Positions 1-11,891 of a stretch of DNA of 49,013 nucleotides are shown piece after piece. The stretch lies in the NCBI RefSeq assembly GCF_003024685.1, contig NZ_PYLQ01000019.1, positions 1-49,013 on the forward strand, written 5' to 3'. The first letter of the stretch is position 1. Each line of letters begins with the position of its first letter. The stretch comes from Faecalibacillus intestinalis (GTDB taxonomy: Bacteria; Bacillota_I; Bacilli_A; Erysipelotrichales; Coprobacillaceae). Under the pieces are notes generated by a model, which was not told the DNA's origin, ran no database searches, and was given only the letters and a program-made list of their open reading frames with translations. The position numbers and the translations under genes are program-made.

Positions 1-1795
1 AGATTTCACAATTTCAGTAACAGATGATTACAGTGAATATAAAGATGTTGAACAGGTAAAACGTGTCAATGTGAATAACCGACCATTTACGTCACAACTT
101 AAAATTATTAAATTAGATGCCGAATCAGGAAAGAAAGTCACATTAAATGGTGCATCATTTAAAATCAAAGATTCCAAAGGAAACTATGTTGTACAAAAAG
201 TTGGCGGAAAGAAATATGACACATTTACAACCAATTCTAAAAACGTTGTCACAGTAAAAGACAGCGAAGAAGGAACAGTAACACTTCCTTTACAGCTAGA
301 CGCGGGAGATTATTCTATCGAAGAAGTAGAAACACCTAAAGGCTTCTTGCAACTAGAACAACCTGTGAAATTCACAATTACAAATACAAGAGATTATGAC
401 AAGGATGAGGATGAAGATCCAATTCTAACTGTCAAAGTAAAAAATGTACAGCCAAAAGGAAAAATCATTTTAACAAAGACAGACAAGGCTACAAATGAAG
501 CACTAGCTGATGTTGAATATGAATTAACTGCCAAAGAAAATATCTACAGTGCAGTTGATGGTACTTTACGTTATGCAAAAGGAGCTACTGTTGCCAAAGG
601 AAAAACAGATGCCAATGGAAAACTTGTCATTGATTCGCTATTCATGGGCAAATATGAATTAAAGGAAACTTTAACAAATGAAGGATATGTGCTTTCAGAA
701 AAAGTACATCAAATCAATCTTGAACAAAAAGATCTAACAACTAAAGAATATGTCATTACAAAGAATGTAACGAACATTGCACCTCATGGTGAAATCCATG
801 TACAAAAAAGAGACAGAGATACATTAGAAGATCTTTCAGGTGTTACTTTCCAATTAACAGCAAAAGAAGACATCTATTCACTTGATGGAAGAAATACACT
901 TCTTTATAAAAAAGGTGAAGCTGTTTCAATGGATATTTCAGAAAACGGATATTATGTGACTAATGAATTAGGCGAAATTCATATTTCAGGACTACCACTT
1001 GGAAAATATGAATTGAAAGAAGTACAAGAATTAGAAGGATATGTTAAAAACAATAAGGTCTATGACATTGACTTAAGCTATGATCACACAGATAAGATCA
1101 TCTATTCAAAAGAACTTGACGTTCTTAATAAAAAGACAGCAACTGAAATTTCAAAAGTTGATGCAACTAATGAAAAAGAACTTGAAGGTGCAAAACTTTC
1201 ATTAAGAGATGAAGAAGGAAATGTTGTGGAAGAATGGACATCAACAAAAGATGTTCACATTATCAGAGGTCTTGTATCAGGTAAAAAATATATCTTGCAT
1301 GAAGAACTTGCACCATTAGGATATGCAACAGCAAGTGATGTAACATTTACAGTAAATGAAGATGGAAGTGTGACTAAAGTTAAAATGAAAGATGAAATCA
1401 CAAAGGTAGATATTTCAAAAGTAGATGCAACAACTGGAAAAGAAATTGAAGGAGCTAAGCTTACATTAAAAGACAAGGAAACAGGTGAAGTAGTTGAATC
1501 GTGGATTTCTGGAAAAGAACCACATCGAATCGAAGGATTAACTGTTTCAAAAACTTATGTGCTTCATGAAGATTTAGCACCTGCAGGTTACAATGTTGCA
1601 AGTGATATTGAATTTACAATCTCTGATACAGGAGAAGTTCAAAAAGTGGTTATGAAAGATGAAGCAAAACCTGTTGTTGTAAAAACAGGTGATGATAGTA
1701 ATATCAGTTTCTATGTTGCAATGGGAATGTTTGCTTTAGGTTTGATCGTATGTTTTTATGCAAAAAGAAAATATGGAGAAAAGAATGACAAATAA
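1..1795 (+). CDS. SpaA/Cna-B-type surface adhesin, 5' end outside window
   Basis: Cell-surface protein of the ICE, probably displayed on the donor to promote mating contact. The frame is open from base 2, so the start lies upstream of the window. At least five repeated prealbumin-like (SpaA/Cna-B) domains are visible. Each opens with a Lys-containing strand (KIIKLDAESGK, KIILTKTDKA, EIHVQKRD, EISKVDATNEKE, DISKVDATTGKE) and closes with a Glu strand (YSIEEVETPKGF, YELKE, YILHEELAPLGYA), the layout that forms internal Lys-Asn isopeptide bonds. The C-terminus has a sorting-like signal, VVVKTGDDS, then a hydrophobic span and a basic tail (AKRKYGEK). The motif is not a canonical LPXTG. No sortase gene is visible in the window. 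Confidence 0.85.
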   Translation, partial: DFTISVTDDYSEYKDVEQVKRVNVNNRPFTSQLKIIKLDAESGKKVTLNGASFKIKDSKGNYVVQKVGGKKYDTFTTNSKNVVTVKDSEEGTVTLPLQLDAGDYSIEEVETPKGFLQLEQPVKFTITNTRDYDKDEDEDPILTVKVKNVQPKGKIILTKTDKATNEALADVEYELTAKENIYSAVDGTLRYAKGATVAKGKTDANGKLVIDSLFMGKYELKETLTNEGYVLSEKVHQINLEQKDLTTKEYVITKNVTNIAPHGEIHVQKRDRDTLEDLSGVTFQLTAKEDIYSLDGRNTLLYKKGEAVSMDISENGYYVTNELGEIHISGLPLGKYELKEVQELEGYVKNNKVYDIDLSYDHTDKIIYSKELDVLNKKTATEISKVDATNEKELEGAKLSLRDEEGNVVEEWTSTKDVHIIRGLVSGKKYILHEELAPLGYATASDVTFTVNEDGSVTKVKMKDEITKVDISKVDATTGKEIEGAKLTLKDKETGEVVESWISGKEPHRIEGLTVSKTYVLHEDLAPAGYNVASDIEFTISDTGEVQKVVMKDEAKPVVVKTGDDSNISFYVAMGMFALGLIVCFYAKRKYGEKNDK

Positions 1796-1949
1796 TGTCT
1801 GTTCGTTTTTAGCTTCACTTCTTATTCTTTTTGGAGTTGCTGGTTTAAAAATATATATTCAAATCAGACATCTGAAACAGATTAGACAGAAAATGAAGGG
1901 GAGAAATTTCTCCCTTTTTTCATTTGATAGAAAGGAAGATAAAAAGTGA
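1785..1949 (+). CDS. small one-TM protein, unknown function
   Basis: A 54-residue protein starting at an ATG that overlaps the end of the adhesin gene, with GGAG about 8 nt upstream. It has one hydrophobic segment (residues about 7-25, SFLASLLILFGVAGL) followed by a basic cytoplasmic tail. A longer in-frame reading from 1758 is possible but lacks a better ribosome site. The 3' third runs through a perfect terminator-like palindrome (1899-1914), which may mean the coding end is loosely constrained. Its position between adhesin and transfer genes suggests an accessory membrane factor. I do not recognise a family. Confidence 0.5.
   Translation: MTNNVCSFLASLLILFGVAGLKIYIQIRHLKQIRQKMKGRNFSLFSFDRKEDKK
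1899..1920 (+). terminator. intrinsic-terminator-like hairpin
   Basis: GGGAGAAATTTCTCCC is a perfect 16-nt palindrome followed directly by six T residues, inside the 3' end of the 54-residue gene and just before the ribosome site of the next gene. It would form a stem-loop with a U tract on the + transcript. Confidence 0.7.
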
Positions 1950-2641
1950 AAGAATTACAAATAAAAGAGATTTGCCAAGAAATAATCGATGAACAGACCA
2001 AATGTAATTATTCAGTTGAGTATATCCTTAAAAATAAGGATGATATCGTTCGTGCAGTTGCTGTGAATAAACATACAAAAAGCACTATCCAACTTGATAT
2101 TGTTGATAGTCGAAATCATACACAAAATCTAGATCATTTTAATTTCAATCCAGATTTATTTTTGTTTACTGATCTAGAAAGAGGATATGAATTGGTTTAT
2201 GCACCGTTGAATGTCCATTACGATATTTGGCGCTATGTTAAAGAAAATTATGAAACTCTTATTCACAAAAAAGGAATGAATCTTTATTTTGATTTTTGTA
2301 AGCGAAAAGATATTACAGAAAATACAATGTTCTTATTGAGTCTTAATAAAATAGATATTTCAAAATTCTATCAGGAAAAAAATGGTTCCTATGAAATCAT
2401 TAAGGAAATACACATCAATGATGATTCGATTGTTATTGGATACAGTCCTACATCTCCATCTAAATTTGTTACTTGGGAAACAAATGGAAATAGAAAATAT
2501 GGATTTTATACAGGACATTATTTTAATGATTATGAAGAAGCATATAAGGATATGGAGAAACGTTCAAAATATTTACTTGAGCAGAATCTGTGTAGAAAAA
2601 GGAACTTTTTAAGAAAAAATAAAACAAATCGAGAAAGGTAG
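1946..2641 (+). CDS. hypothetical ICE protein (231 aa)
   Basis: Starts at GTG 1946 behind AAAGGAAG. The soluble 231-residue product has no membrane segment or signal peptide. The middle (residues about 65-110) is rich in aromatic residues, and the C-terminus is strongly basic (RKRNFLRKNKTNRER), suggesting nucleic acid contact. It lies 10 nt before the giant methylase/helicase gene and is probably co-transcribed with it. I do not recognise a named family. A small DNA-binding or antirestriction accessory protein is a guess from position only. Confidence 0.6.
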   Translation: MKELQIKEICQEIIDEQTKCNYSVEYILKNKDDIVRAVAVNKHTKSTIQLDIVDSRNHTQNLDHFNFNPDLFLFTDLERGYELVYAPLNVHYDIWRYVKENYETLIHKKGMNLYFDFCKRKDITENTMFLLSLNKIDISKFYQEKNGSYEIIKEIHINDDSIVIGYSPTSPSKFVTWETNGNRKYGFYTGHYFNDYEEAYKDMEKRSKYLLEQNLCRKRNFLRKNKTNRER

Positions 2642-2651
2642 GTGAGATGAA

Positions 2652-5600
2652 TTGAATAAATTAGATACATTATATGAACTTCTTGAAAAATCATGTCATG
2701 ATATTATTCAAAGTGAGGAAGCGTGGCTTTCGTTTTTAAGAACATCTGGTTATCTTTATAATTTCAATTTTACCAACCAACTATTGATCTATCAGCAAAG
2801 ACCTGATGCAAAAGCCTGTACGGACTTTGAAACATGGAATAACAGGATGAACAGGTGGATCAAAAAAGGTTCAAAAGGTATAGCTCTTATAGATGATGAT
2901 GGTCGATATACAAAAATAAGATATGTTTTTGATATTGCTGATACAAGGAGCCCACGTAATAGAGAACTTCATTTATGGAGTGTAAAAGAGTCCTTTCATA
3001 AACAATTGATTGATAGAATTGCAAAACAATTTGATATGACTTCAAATGATGAGGATTTAGGAAGTTTCATCAAAGAAATTGCAAAGGAACAGACAGGCTA
3101 TTATGTGGATGATTATTTTAAAAGGTTGATGATATTAAAAGACGGTTCTTTGCTAGAAAGCTATGGGGAAAATGAACTAAAGAATCTTTATAGAAATCTT
3201 TTAGAAAATTCAGTTGCCTACAGTTTAATGAGCAGATGTGATATTGAAACAAAATTTTATTTCGAAGCGGATGATTTTATATCAATAGAACTTTTTAATA
3301 CACCTGAAATGTTGGGAGTGATAGGTAATTCCTTTCAGGAAGAAAGTAATTCACTTTTAAATGTGATTTCTCATATTACAAAAGAATTGATAATTCAAAA
3401 TCGCACATTTGAAAATAACAATCGTTTAGTAGATGATAAAATTGATAAAAATGAAGGGAGTGTTATCAATGGAACAAATCACATACTCAACAGTGGGAGA
3501 TTATCAAATGCCCAATTTGACAGTAGACAAGGAGATACCTTTAGGAAAATACGCAATGATGAAGAAAAAGTATCTGAAGGAACAGCAGCCAGAAATTCTC
3601 TTTTCACTTCGAGTAAGGAATCAACTGAACTCTTACTTAATGAAAACAGAGAAGAAGGCAAACGAAATGATGGAAATGTTGATGAAGGAATTGCTAACGA
3701 AAAATCCAGCACCAAACAAGGAGATACATCAGATGGAATGGGTACAGCATATGAACAACCTTCAAAAAACAGCGGAAGAAATCATTCTGAAGGAAATAAT
3801 CTACAATTAGATTTAGGAATTGAAGAAGTCGATAAGGAAAAGGGTGGCGATAATGTATTGCCACCCTTTGATTTAAGTGATTTACCTCAACTCTTAAGAG
3901 AAGATGTTTCATTGCAACATAGCAAAGAAGAAATTATTCAGTATTTTCATGAGCATACAGATGAAATTGAAAGGGCAAATTATTTAAAAGAAAGTTATGA
4001 TGATACGCTTGTTCAAACATTCAGGTGTCCAGAACACTATGACTATAGTTATCTTGGCTATAAAAAAAGAAATGATGGACTGGACATATGGAGTGGTAAC
4101 TACTTGAATCGGAAAAGCGAATCGTACTTGTCTTTTTTTCAACTTCAAAGTTATCTTGCAAAAATTATTGAAAAAGATGAATATCTTACATCACCTTATG
4201 AAAATGAATCAGGATTAAAAAGGGCATATGAAAACAAAATCATCAATGCGAATGTCTTTTATCATGTTTTTCAGTATAACGATGAACTTTTAGAATCTGC
4301 AGGAAGAATCATTGAGTTTTTTCAAACACATGACAGTGATGAAGAACGTTGTGAATATGTTCAGCATATATATCCTGACAGTATAAGAGAATGGAAAGTT
4401 GATGATGTCATTCTTGGATATGACAGATTAGATGATGGTCTGCATATTTATTTAGGAACTTTTGATAATCAAGTTGTTTCTTATGATTATTCATGGAATT
4501 TTGTTGCCAAAGAAATTGATGGCATGATATTATCTCGATATTTTGCACCAGATATACAGATTCCATCACTGGAGGAACAAAAAAATGCAGTATATGAGAA
4601 TATTCAAAATTTTGAAAATGGAATCTATTTTTCACAACAGGAAATAGATAGAGTATTGACTCGTGGAAGTGGATTTGAAGAAGGCAAATACCGAATCAAT
4701 CAAATGTTTTCAAAAAATACTACATTGAAAGAAAAGGTTCAGTTTCTAAAAAAAGAATATGGAGAGGGTGGAAGTTCTCCTGCAATAGGTTTTATAAATG
4801 TCAATTATGATGCTAAGGGAATGAGTTTAAGTCGTTATCGTGAGATTGGAAAAGATGAAATCAAAATCACTTTAAAATGGGATAAGGTTGCTAAAAGGAT
4901 AGATGAACTTATTCAGCTTGACAGATATCTTAATAAAAAAGAAAAAGAATATTATCCAACATTCTTGCAAAATCAACTTCAACATCAACTCGAATATGAA
5001 AGGAAAAGTATTAATCAAAGTCTTATCCCTGAATCTTCTGATGATTTACAGAATGAAAATATTCCAAAAGAGTATCAATGGAACTTGGGAGACAGTGTAT
5101 ATGTTGGAGCAACGGAATACAAAATTATTGAAAGTGGTAATGAAATAACTTTACAGGATGAAAGCTTCCCATTGTTTTTAGAATATTATTCTAAAGATGA
5201 TTTTCTCAAATTGTTAAAAGAAAACCCATTAAATGACCATTTGTTAAAACCAATAACACAGGAAGTTCAAGATATTAACATTGATAGTTCAAACCATACA
5301 ATCATTAAGAGGTACCTTCCTGACCTTGAAGATCAAATTAAACGTTCTATGATTTATCCCGCATTACGTGATAGTGATACAACAGATGAAGAGGCAGAAG
5401 ATTATATTCGAGAAGAATTGATTTCTATTATGCCTTCTTATGAAACGAAGGATCCTGATTTTTATAACAGATATCTTAATGATGATGAGTTTAGAAATTC
5501 GCTTGTTGATTATTTGATTGATAGAACTTATGAAGATTATTCAATATCTAATGATATTTTCAACAAAGAAAATAAAGAAAATAGACAGTTGTTTGAAAAA

Positions 5601-8600
5601 ATGAAAAAAATAGTACCACGTATTATGAATGAAATCTCTGGTTTTTGTAACATGATAACTGCAAGTGACAATGATCCTTTGATGATTTTATATGATCATG
5701 ATGAAAAAACAATAGACATGTTCCATTATTATGAGGTAAATGGTATAGAAGTAAGTGAGCCTTATATGACCTTTAAAGTTGATTTTTCAAAAGAACTGTT
5801 AGAGCCGATTTCATATAAAAATGACTCAATTGATATTGAAATTTCTTCTGATAATAAAAATAAAGACGCTTTATCAACCAAAGATGATTTAGAAAATTAT
5901 GCAAATCAATGGCTTGATAAACTTTTAGAAAAAAATTATATAGTTGAATCCGAGCAAGTATTTAAGGATAGCATTAACAAAAGAGAAATTTATCATATAG
6001 ATTATGATGGCTCTTTTATTGTTTATACTGACATGCCTTATTCTTTAGTAAAGGAGTTCGCAGATAATTATAATTATATTGTCTCAGATAAGATTCAAAA
6101 AGAAGATATTTTAATTAATCCTGTTCAATCTGAAAAGATAAATTATCAAATCATGGATAAAGATTTAGGTAAAAGAACTCCAAAAGAAAGATACAACGAT
6201 AACGTAGCAGCAATCAGACTGCTTTTTTCTTTAGAAAAACAAGGAAGAAATGCAACAAAAGATGAACAGGATATTCTATCTCGTTATGTTGGCTGGGGAG
6301 GATTAGCAGATGCTTTTGATGAAAGTAAATCGAACTGGGCAAATGAATATCTTGAACTCAAATCATTGTTGAGTGAGGAAGAATATAAAAGTGCAAGAGA
6401 ATCAACACTGACTTCTTTCTATACTTCACCTGTTGTTATTGAAAGTATCTATAAGGCATTGAACAATTTAGGATTTAGACATGGTAATATTTTAGAACCA
6501 TCATGTGGTATTGGTAATTTCTTTGGTATGCTTCCAGATGAAATGAAGGGTTCAAAGATGTATGGTGTGGAGTTGGATTCGATCAGTGGTCGTATTGCAA
6601 AACAGCTTTATCAAAATTCAAATATTGCAATAGAAGGTTATGAGGAAACTAAGTTACCAGATAGTTTTTTCGATGTAGCTGTTGGAAATGTGCCATTTGG
6701 AAACTTTAAGGTCGTAGATAAAAAATATGATAGGCTGAATTTCAATATTCACGATTACTTTTTTGCAAAAACAATCGACAAGGTAAGACCAAATGGAATT
6801 ATTGCATTTGTGACTTCACGTTATACAATGGATAAAAGAAACAGCAATGTAAGAAGATATATCAATGAAAGATGTGAACTTTTAGGTGCCATTCGTTTAC
6901 CTAATGATGCTTTTGGTGATACAAAAGCGGTCAGTGATATTCTGTTTCTTCAAAAAAGAGAGCGTCCTGTTTTAAAAGATGATGATTGGGTTTCAACAGG
7001 GATAACAGAAGAAGGATATGTCATCAATCAATATTATATTGATCACCCTGAAATGATCTTAGGAACAATTGAAAAAACACATGCAATGTATGGTAGAGAG
7101 GATATAACGGTCGTAGGATATGATGAACCTCTCAATGAATCATTGGGAAAAGCTATCTATAATATCAAAGGTCATATAGATGAATTTGATATTGTGGAAG
7201 AAGATGAATATGAGATTGAAAGTATACCTGCCGACCCACAGGTAAGAAATTATTCTTATACTGTTATAGGTGATAAGGTCTATTACAGAGAAAATTCTTT
7301 AATGAATAAAGTTGATGTTGGTGATACAACATTTAAAAGAATAAAAGGCATGATTAGAATACGTGATACTGTCAGAGATTTGATTACCTATCAAAGTGAA
7401 GATTATCCAGAGGAAATGATTGCTAAAAAGCAAAGAGAATTGAATGATTACTATGATGTTTTTACTCAAGCATATGGTTTGCTCAACAGTCGAGGTAATA
7501 CCATTGCATTTAGAGAAGACAGTTCGTTCTATCTTTTATGTTCTTTAGAAAATTTAAACGAAGATGGAACTTTAAAATCTAAAGCAGCCATGTTTACTCA
7601 AAGAACGATTCGTAAAAAGAAAGAGTTTAACAATGTTGCTACAGCTAATGAGGCATTGATGGTGTCTTTAAGTGAAAAAGCAAAAGTCGACATTAATTAT
7701 ATGAGTGAATTGACGGGCATAAGTAATGAAAAAATCAAAGAAGATTTAGATGGTATCATATTTAAAGTCCCTAGTGTTTTAAATGAAGAACAGGAAAAAT
7801 ATGTAACAGCTGATGAATACCTTAGTGGAAATATCAGAGAAAAATTAGAAGTAGCCAAAATGTCAGCAGCAATTGATCCAAAGTATCAAAAGAATGTGGA
7901 GGCTTTAGAAAAGGCAATGCCTAAAGAACTTACAGCCAGTGAAATTGAGGTCAGACTTGGGGCAACTTGGATTCCAGTAGAAATCTATCAGCAGTTTCTT
8001 TATGAATTGCTTGATACACCTAGCTGGGTAAGAAACTATACGAAGCTTTCTTATTCTTCTTATAATGCTAATTGGAATATCAGTGCAAAGAATATGGATA
8101 AAGAAAGCGTAAAAGCTGATAAGACTTATGGAACTTCAAGAGCAAACGCATATAGATTGATGGAAGATTGTCTTAATTTGAAACAGACAAAAATATTTGA
8201 TTATGAATATGATGATGACGGTAATAAACAAGCAATTCTTAATAAAAAGGAAACGATGATTGCTCAACAAAAACAGGATACAATCAAAGAAAGCTTTAAT
8301 AATTGGATTTGGAAAGATCCTCAAAGACGTGAAGAATTAACACAGATTTACAATCGATTATTCAATAGCATAAGACCCCGTGAATATAATGGTGATCATT
8401 TAGAGTTTCCGGGAATGAATCCTGAAATTACTTTACGAAAACATCAGAAAGACGCCATAGCACATATCCTTTATGGTCAAAATGTTCTTCTTGCTCACGT
8501 AGTGGGGGCAGGGAAGACTTTTGAAATGACGGCAGCATGTATGGAATTAAAAAGATTAGGTTTAGCACAAAAGCCAATGTTTGTTGTTCCCAACCATTTA

Positions 8601-10886
8601 GTTGAGCAATGGGGAGCAGAATTTTTGCAACTCTATCCAAGTGCCAACATTCTAGTTGCAACAAAAAGAGATTTTGAAAAGAAAAATAGAAAAAAGCTGT
8701 TTTCTAAAATGGCAACTGGTGAATTTGATGCTATCATCATAGGACATTCACAATTTGAAAAAATACCCATGTCAATTGAAAGGCAGAAGATGAATATTGA
8801 AAATGAAATTGAAGAAATTACAAATGGAATAAGTTCTTTAAAAGCAAACAATGGAGAAAGATTTACAATCAAACAGTTAGAAAGAACCAAGAAAGGGTTA
8901 AAAGCAAAACTCGAAAAACTGAATAAGAATGATAGAAAAGACGATCTAATTACTTTTGAAGAAATAGGAGTGGATCGTCTTTTTGTTGATGAAGCACATT
9001 TTTATAAAAATCTTTTTCTATTTACAAAGATGAATAATGTATCAGGACTTTCTACAACAGATGCACAAAAATCCTCAGATCTTTATTTGAAGTGTAGGTA
9101 CTTGGATGAAATTACAGGAGGAAAAGGGGTTGTTTTCGCAACAGGAACACCTATTTCCAACTCGATGACGGAAATGTATACGATGCAGCGTTATTTGCAG
9201 TATTCTACTCTAGTTAAGCATAATCTTCAGCATTTTGATTGTTGGGCTTCTACTTTTGGAGAAACAAGCACGAGTATCGAACTTGCCCCTGAAGGTTCTG
9301 GATATAGGATGAAGACTCGTTTTTCTAAATTCTTCAATCTTCCTGAATTAATTAATATGTTCAAGGAAGTAGCGGATATTAAGACTGCTGATATGTTGAA
9401 TCTTCCTGTTCCTAATGCTCATTACCAAAATGTGGCAGTTAAACCTTCGGATATTCAAAAAGAACTTGTTGAAAGCTTAGGTGAACGTGCTCAAAAAATT
9501 AGAGATGGAACAGTTGATCCTCATGAGGATAATATGCTTAAAATTACGAACGATGGAAGAAAATTGGCACTTGATCAAAGGCTTATCAATGAACTTTTAC
9601 CAGAAAATAAAAATAGCAAGGTCAATGCCTGTATTAAAAACATATTGAAGATATATCATGAAACAGTGGAAGAAAAAAGTACACAGCTTGTCTTTTGTGA
9701 TATGTCTACTCCTCGTAATGATGCATTCAATGTCTACGATGAAATTAGGAATAAACTATTAGAAGAAGGAATTCCTGAAAGTGAAATTGCATATATCCAT
9801 AATGCAAAAACAGATGTTAAAAAGAAAGAACTCTTTTCTAAGGTTCGAGAAGGTAAAGTGAGAATTTTGATTGGTTCGACAGGTAAAATGGGAGCTGGAA
9901 CAAATGTACAAGAACGCTTGATAGCAATACATGATCTGGATTGTCCTTGGCGACCTTCGGACTTGGAGCAACGTGCAGGAAGAATCGTAAGACAAGGAAA
10001 TAGAAATAAGGATGTTTATATTTATCGTTATGTAACAGAAGGTACATTTGATGCTTATCTATATCAGTTGGTTGAAAATAAACAAAAATTCATAGGGCAA
10101 ATTATGACAAGCAAATCTCCTGTAAGAAGTGCAGAAGATATAGATGAGGCTTCACTTTCTTATGCAGAGATCAAGGCACTAGCGAGTGGAAATCCCAAAG
10201 TGAAAGAAAAGATGGAGCTTGATACAAAAGTATCCAAACTAAAGCTTTCCAAAGCAAACTATCTCTCTCAAAAATATGATTTAGAAGATAGAATTATTAA
10301 ATATTATCCACAAAAGATTAAATCCATTAAGACAAGGATTGAAGGGTTAGAAAATGATATAAAAGATTTGAAACCTCAAAAAGAGTTTCAGCAAATAAAA
10401 ATCAAGGATATGTTGATAGTGGATAAAAAACAGGCGGGAAATGCAATACTTCTTGCCTGTAAGGAATATGATGGTCAGGATAAAAAACATATTGGGGAGT
10501 ACAGAGGATTTGATTTATACATTCAGTTCAACAGTTTAAGTCAATATTACATCATGTCTTTAAAGAAAGAACTTTATTATCCTGTTGAATTAGGAAATGA
10601 TGTTTATGGGAATCTTACAAGAATTGATAATGCTATTGAAAATATTCCAAAAAGTTTAAAAGTGGAAAAGGAACTTCTTCAAAATACATTGCAACAGTTG
10701 CATAATGCTGAACTTGAAGTAAAAAAGCCATTTGAAAAAGAAGATGAATTGAATAATGCCTTAAAGAAACTGTCCAAAATCAATAAAGAACTTGATTTAG
10801 ATAAGAAAGAAAATATTCCAGATACTTCTGTTCAAAAAAACGATACAGGTGTTGATCGTAAATCAAAAGTAAATAGGATGCGATAA
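2652..10886 (+). CDS. giant N6-adenine methylase / SNF2-type helicase fusion
   Basis: A 2744-residue DNA-processing protein typical of Tn1549-like ICEs, thought to protect or remodel incoming element DNA. Start is TTG 2652 behind AGGTGAG; an ATG at 2647 ends after two codons. Domains in order: an ArdC/LtrC-like N-terminus (residues about 1-230, [16 protein letters not shown]); a charged low-complexity linker (about 270-395) overlapped by tnpV; middle segments with repeated DGLxIxxGxY-like units; a methylase with [13 protein letters not shown] (about 1279) and NVPF (about 1345) standing for the NPPF motif; and a helicase with [10 protein letters not shown] (about 1948), DEAH in VDEAHFYKN (about 2111), ATGTPISNS (about 2165) and [11 protein letters not shown] (about 2439). 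A coiled-coil C-terminus follows. No frameshift is seen. Confidence 0.92.
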   Translation: MNKLDTLYELLEKSCHDIIQSEEAWLSFLRTSGYLYNFNFTNQLLIYQQRPDAKACTDFETWNNRMNRWIKKGSKGIALIDDDGRYTKIRYVFDIADTRSPRNRELHLWSVKESFHKQLIDRIAKQFDMTSNDEDLGSFIKEIAKEQTGYYVDDYFKRLMILKDGSLLESYGENELKNLYRNLLENSVAYSLMSRCDIETKFYFEADDFISIELFNTPEMLGVIGNSFQEESNSLLNVISHITKELIIQNRTFENNNRLVDDKIDKNEGSVINGTNHILNSGRLSNAQFDSRQGDTFRKIRNDEEKVSEGTAARNSLFTSSKESTELLLNENREEGKRNDGNVDEGIANEKSSTKQGDTSDGMGTAYEQPSKNSGRNHSEGNNLQLDLGIEEVDKEKGGDNVLPPFDLSDLPQLLREDVSLQHSKEEIIQYFHEHTDEIERANYLKESYDDTLVQTFRCPEHYDYSYLGYKKRNDGLDIWSGNYLNRKSESYLSFFQLQSYLAKIIEKDEYLTSPYENESGLKRAYENKIINANVFYHVFQYNDELLESAGRIIEFFQTHDSDEERCEYVQHIYPDSIREWKVDDVILGYDRLDDGLHIYLGTFDNQVVSYDYSWNFVAKEIDGMILSRYFAPDIQIPSLEEQKNAVYENIQNFENGIYFSQQEIDRVLTRGSGFEEGKYRINQMFSKNTTLKEKVQFLKKEYGEGGSSPAIGFINVNYDAKGMSLSRYREIGKDEIKITLKWDKVAKRIDELIQLDRYLNKKEKEYYPTFLQNQLQHQLEYERKSINQSLIPESSDDLQNENIPKEYQWNLGDSVYVGATEYKIIESGNEITLQDESFPLFLEYYSKDDFLKLLKENPLNDHLLKPITQEVQDINIDSSNHTIIKRYLPDLEDQIKRSMIYPALRDSDTTDEEAEDYIREELISIMPSYETKDPDFYNRYLNDDEFRNSLVDYLIDRTYEDYSISNDIFNKENKENRQLFEKMKKIVPRIMNEISGFCNMITASDNDPLMILYDHDEKTIDMFHYYEVNGIEVSEPYMTFKVDFSKELLEPISYKNDSIDIEISSDNKNKDALSTKDDLENYANQWLDKLLEKNYIVESEQVFKDSINKREIYHIDYDGSFIVYTDMPYSLVKEFADNYNYIVSDKIQKEDILINPVQSEKINYQIMDKDLGKRTPKERYNDNVAAIRLLFSLEKQGRNATKDEQDILSRYVGWGGLADAFDESKSNWANEYLELKSLLSEEEYKSARESTLTSFYTSPVVIESIYKALNNLGFRHGNILEPSCGIGNFFGMLPDEMKGSKMYGVELDSISGRIAKQLYQNSNIAIEGYEETKLPDSFFDVAVGNVPFGNFKVVDKKYDRLNFNIHDYFFAKTIDKVRPNGIIAFVTSRYTMDKRNSNVRRYINERCELLGAIRLPNDAFGDTKAVSDILFLQKRERPVLKDDDWVSTGITEEGYVINQYYIDHPEMILGTIEKTHAMYGREDITVVGYDEPLNESLGKAIYNIKGHIDEFDIVEEDEYEIESIPADPQVRNYSYTVIGDKVYYRENSLMNKVDVGDTTFKRIKGMIRIRDTVRDLITYQSEDYPEEMIAKKQRELNDYYDVFTQAYGLLNSRGNTIAFREDSSFYLLCSLENLNEDGTLKSKAAMFTQRTIRKKKEFNNVATANEALMVSLSEKAKVDINYMSELTGISNEKIKEDLDGIIFKVPSVLNEEQEKYVTADEYLSGNIREKLEVAKMSAAIDPKYQKNVEALEKAMPKELTASEIEVRLGATWIPVEIYQQFLYELLDTPSWVRNYTKLSYSSYNANWNISAKNMDKESVKADKTYGTSRANAYRLMEDCLNLKQTKIFDYEYDDDGNKQAILNKKETMIAQQKQDTIKESFNNWIWKDPQRREELTQIYNRLFNSIRPREYNGDHLEFPGMNPEITLRKHQKDAIAHILYGQNVLLAHVVGAGKTFEMTAACMELKRLGLAQKPMFVVPNHLVEQWGAEFLQLYPSANILVATKRDFEKKNRKKLFSKMATGEFDAIIIGHSQFEKIPMSIERQKMNIENEIEEITNGISSLKANNGERFTIKQLERTKKGLKAKLEKLNKNDRKDDLITFEEIGVDRLFVDEAHFYKNLFLFTKMNNVSGLSTTDAQKSSDLYLKCRYLDEITGGKGVVFATGTPISNSMTEMYTMQRYLQYSTLVKHNLQHFDCWASTFGETSTSIELAPEGSGYRMKTRFSKFFNLPELINMFKEVADIKTADMLNLPVPNAHYQNVAVKPSDIQKELVESLGERAQKIRDGTVDPHEDNMLKITNDGRKLALDQRLINELLPENKNSKVNACIKNILKIYHETVEEKSTQLVFCDMSTPRNDAFNVYDEIRNKLLEEGIPESEIAYIHNAKTDVKKKELFSKVREGKVRILIGSTGKMGAGTNVQERLIAIHDLDCPWRPSDLEQRAGRIVRQGNRNKDVYIYRYVTEGTFDAYLYQLVENKQKFIGQIMTSKSPVRSAEDIDEASLSYAEIKALASGNPKVKEKMELDTKVSKLKLSKANYLSQKYDLEDRIIKYYPQKIKSIKTRIEGLENDIKDLKPQKEFQQIKIKDMLIVDKKQAGNAILLACKEYDGQDKKHIGEYRGFDLYIQFNSLSQYYIMSLKKELYYPVELGNDVYGNLTRIDNAIENIPKSLKVEKELLQNTLQQLHNAELEVKKPFEKEDELNNALKKLSKINKELDLDKKENIPDTSVQKNDTGVDRKSKVNRMR
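3469..3810 (+). CDS. tnpV: TnpV family protein encoded in another frame inside the giant gene
   Basis: A 113-residue protein lying wholly inside the giant gene in a different frame. It has its own GGGAG 8 nt before ATG 3469. The sequence matches my recollection of the TnpV family along its whole length: [14 protein letters not shown] at the N-terminus, [20 protein letters not shown], then [18 protein letters not shown] and a terminal KEIIYN. TnpV proteins occur in Tn4451-like and conjugative transposons and have no well-established role. A 10-bp hairpin (3839-3869) sits just after the stop. In the main frame this stretch is an Asn/Glu/Gly/Ser-rich linker, as expected for a permissive overprinted segment. 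Confidence 0.75.
   Translation: MEQITYSTVGDYQMPNLTVDKEIPLGKYAMMKKKYLKEQQPEILFSLRVRNQLNSYLMKTEKKANEMMEMLMKELLTKNPAPNKEIHQMEWVQHMNNLQKTAEEIILKEIIYN
3839..3869 (+). terminator. hairpin after tnpV, inside the giant gene
   Basis: AAGGGTGGC-type 10-bp stem (3839-3848 with 3860-3869) and an 11-nt loop. Only a short T tract follows, so termination would be weak. It lies 28 nt after the tnpV stop, consistent with a separate tnpV unit, yet it must be read through to express the giant gene. Confidence 0.45.
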
Positions 10887-10888
10887 GT

Positions 10889-11842
10889 ATGTCAAATAAG
10901 TTTTACACAGATGAGGAGGCACAAGAATTACAAAAGTTGGATGTATTTACTTATCTGTATAATTATGAACCAAGTGAACTTGTTAAATCTGGAAAAAAAG
11001 AATACCGAACGGCAACGCATTCCTCTTTGGTTATCTCTAATGGAAAGTGGATATGGTTTTCTCAAGGAAAAGGTGGGGTAAGTGCAATCAGTTATTTAAT
11101 GGATGTTAAAGGTATGAACTATTATGAGGCTGTAAAATATGTTGATAAATGTATAAGAGATAGTCCTCCTGTTTATCATGTAAACAAATGTTCAAAAACG
11201 AACAATGGTATTTTCAAATTGCCACCCGTTTCAAAAGATAATAAAAAAATGATGTACTATCTAAAAAATAAAAGAAAAATTGATAAAGAAGTTATTCAAT
11301 TTTATTATCAAAAGGGAATGATCTATGAGTGTAGTTATGATCACTCTGTTGTCTTTGTAGGATATGATGAAAAAGGAATAGAACGTTATGCTTCAAAAAG
11401 AGCAACAGATGGTGATTGGAAGATAGACGTATTTAACAGTAATAAGGAATACAGTTTTCAATTGGTGAATAAAGAAAGTGATGTTTTAAATATCTTTGAA
11501 AGTGCAATTGACCTTATGTCTTTTCAAACTTTAGAGAAGTTGCATAAAAGAAATTGGAAGAAGAACAATTATCTTTCTTTATCAGGAGTAACAGCAATAG
11601 GCAATTCTATTGAGGAAAGTGAATTGCCTATTGCCTTAGGTAAATTTTTAGAAATCAATCCTCAAATTAAAGTTTTAAATCTATATTTGGATAATGATAA
11701 GGCAGGAAAAAACAGTATTGCAAAGATCAATTATCTTTTAGGTAAAAGTTATCAAATCTATGATAAAGGACCTAAAAAAATGAAAGATGTCAATGAAGTT
11801 CTAATAAGAAAATTTAAGCAAAAAGAAGAATATAGTAGATAG
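10889..11842 (+). CDS. DUF3991/Toprim primase-like protein
   Basis: A 317-residue DNA primase-related protein of ICE transfer modules. The N-terminal half resembles the DUF3991/zinc-ribbon region of such proteins, with a WFSQGKGGVSAISYLMDV stretch (about 53-70). The C-terminal half carries Toprim hallmarks: NIFESAIDLMS with the catalytic Glu (about 201-211) and LYLDNDKAGKNS with the acidic DxD-type site (about 268). These enzymes are thought to prime complementary-strand synthesis on transferred single-stranded DNA. ATG 10889 lies 2 nt after the giant gene's stop, indicating translational coupling. A full RNA-polymerizing activity cannot be judged from sequence alone. Confidence 0.85.
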   Translation: MSNKFYTDEEAQELQKLDVFTYLYNYEPSELVKSGKKEYRTATHSSLVISNGKWIWFSQGKGGVSAISYLMDVKGMNYYEAVKYVDKCIRDSPPVYHVNKCSKTNNGIFKLPPVSKDNKKMMYYLKNKRKIDKEVIQFYYQKGMIYECSYDHSVVFVGYDEKGIERYASKRATDGDWKIDVFNSNKEYSFQLVNKESDVLNIFESAIDLMSFQTLEKLHKRNWKKNNYLSLSGVTAIGNSIEESELPIALGKFLEINPQIKVLNLYLDNDKAGKNSIAKINYLLGKSYQIYDKGPKKMKDVNEVLIRKFKQKEEYSR

Positions 11843-11843
11843 G

Positions 11844-11875
11844 AAGGTCATGGATCAAATTCGTGACCTTTTATT
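11844..11875 (+). terminator. intergenic terminator-like hairpin
   Basis: AAGGTCA (11844-11850) pairs with TGACCTT (11864-11870), followed by TTATTAT. It sits between the primase-like gene and the DpnD/PcfM gene, just before the latter's AGGAG. Confidence 0.5.
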
Positions 11876-11891
11876 ATACAAGGAGAAAATG

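Noticed and set aside
3479-3715. Minus-strand open frame opposite tnpV
   Set aside because: Mirror of two real + frames; no ribosome site or family resemblance.
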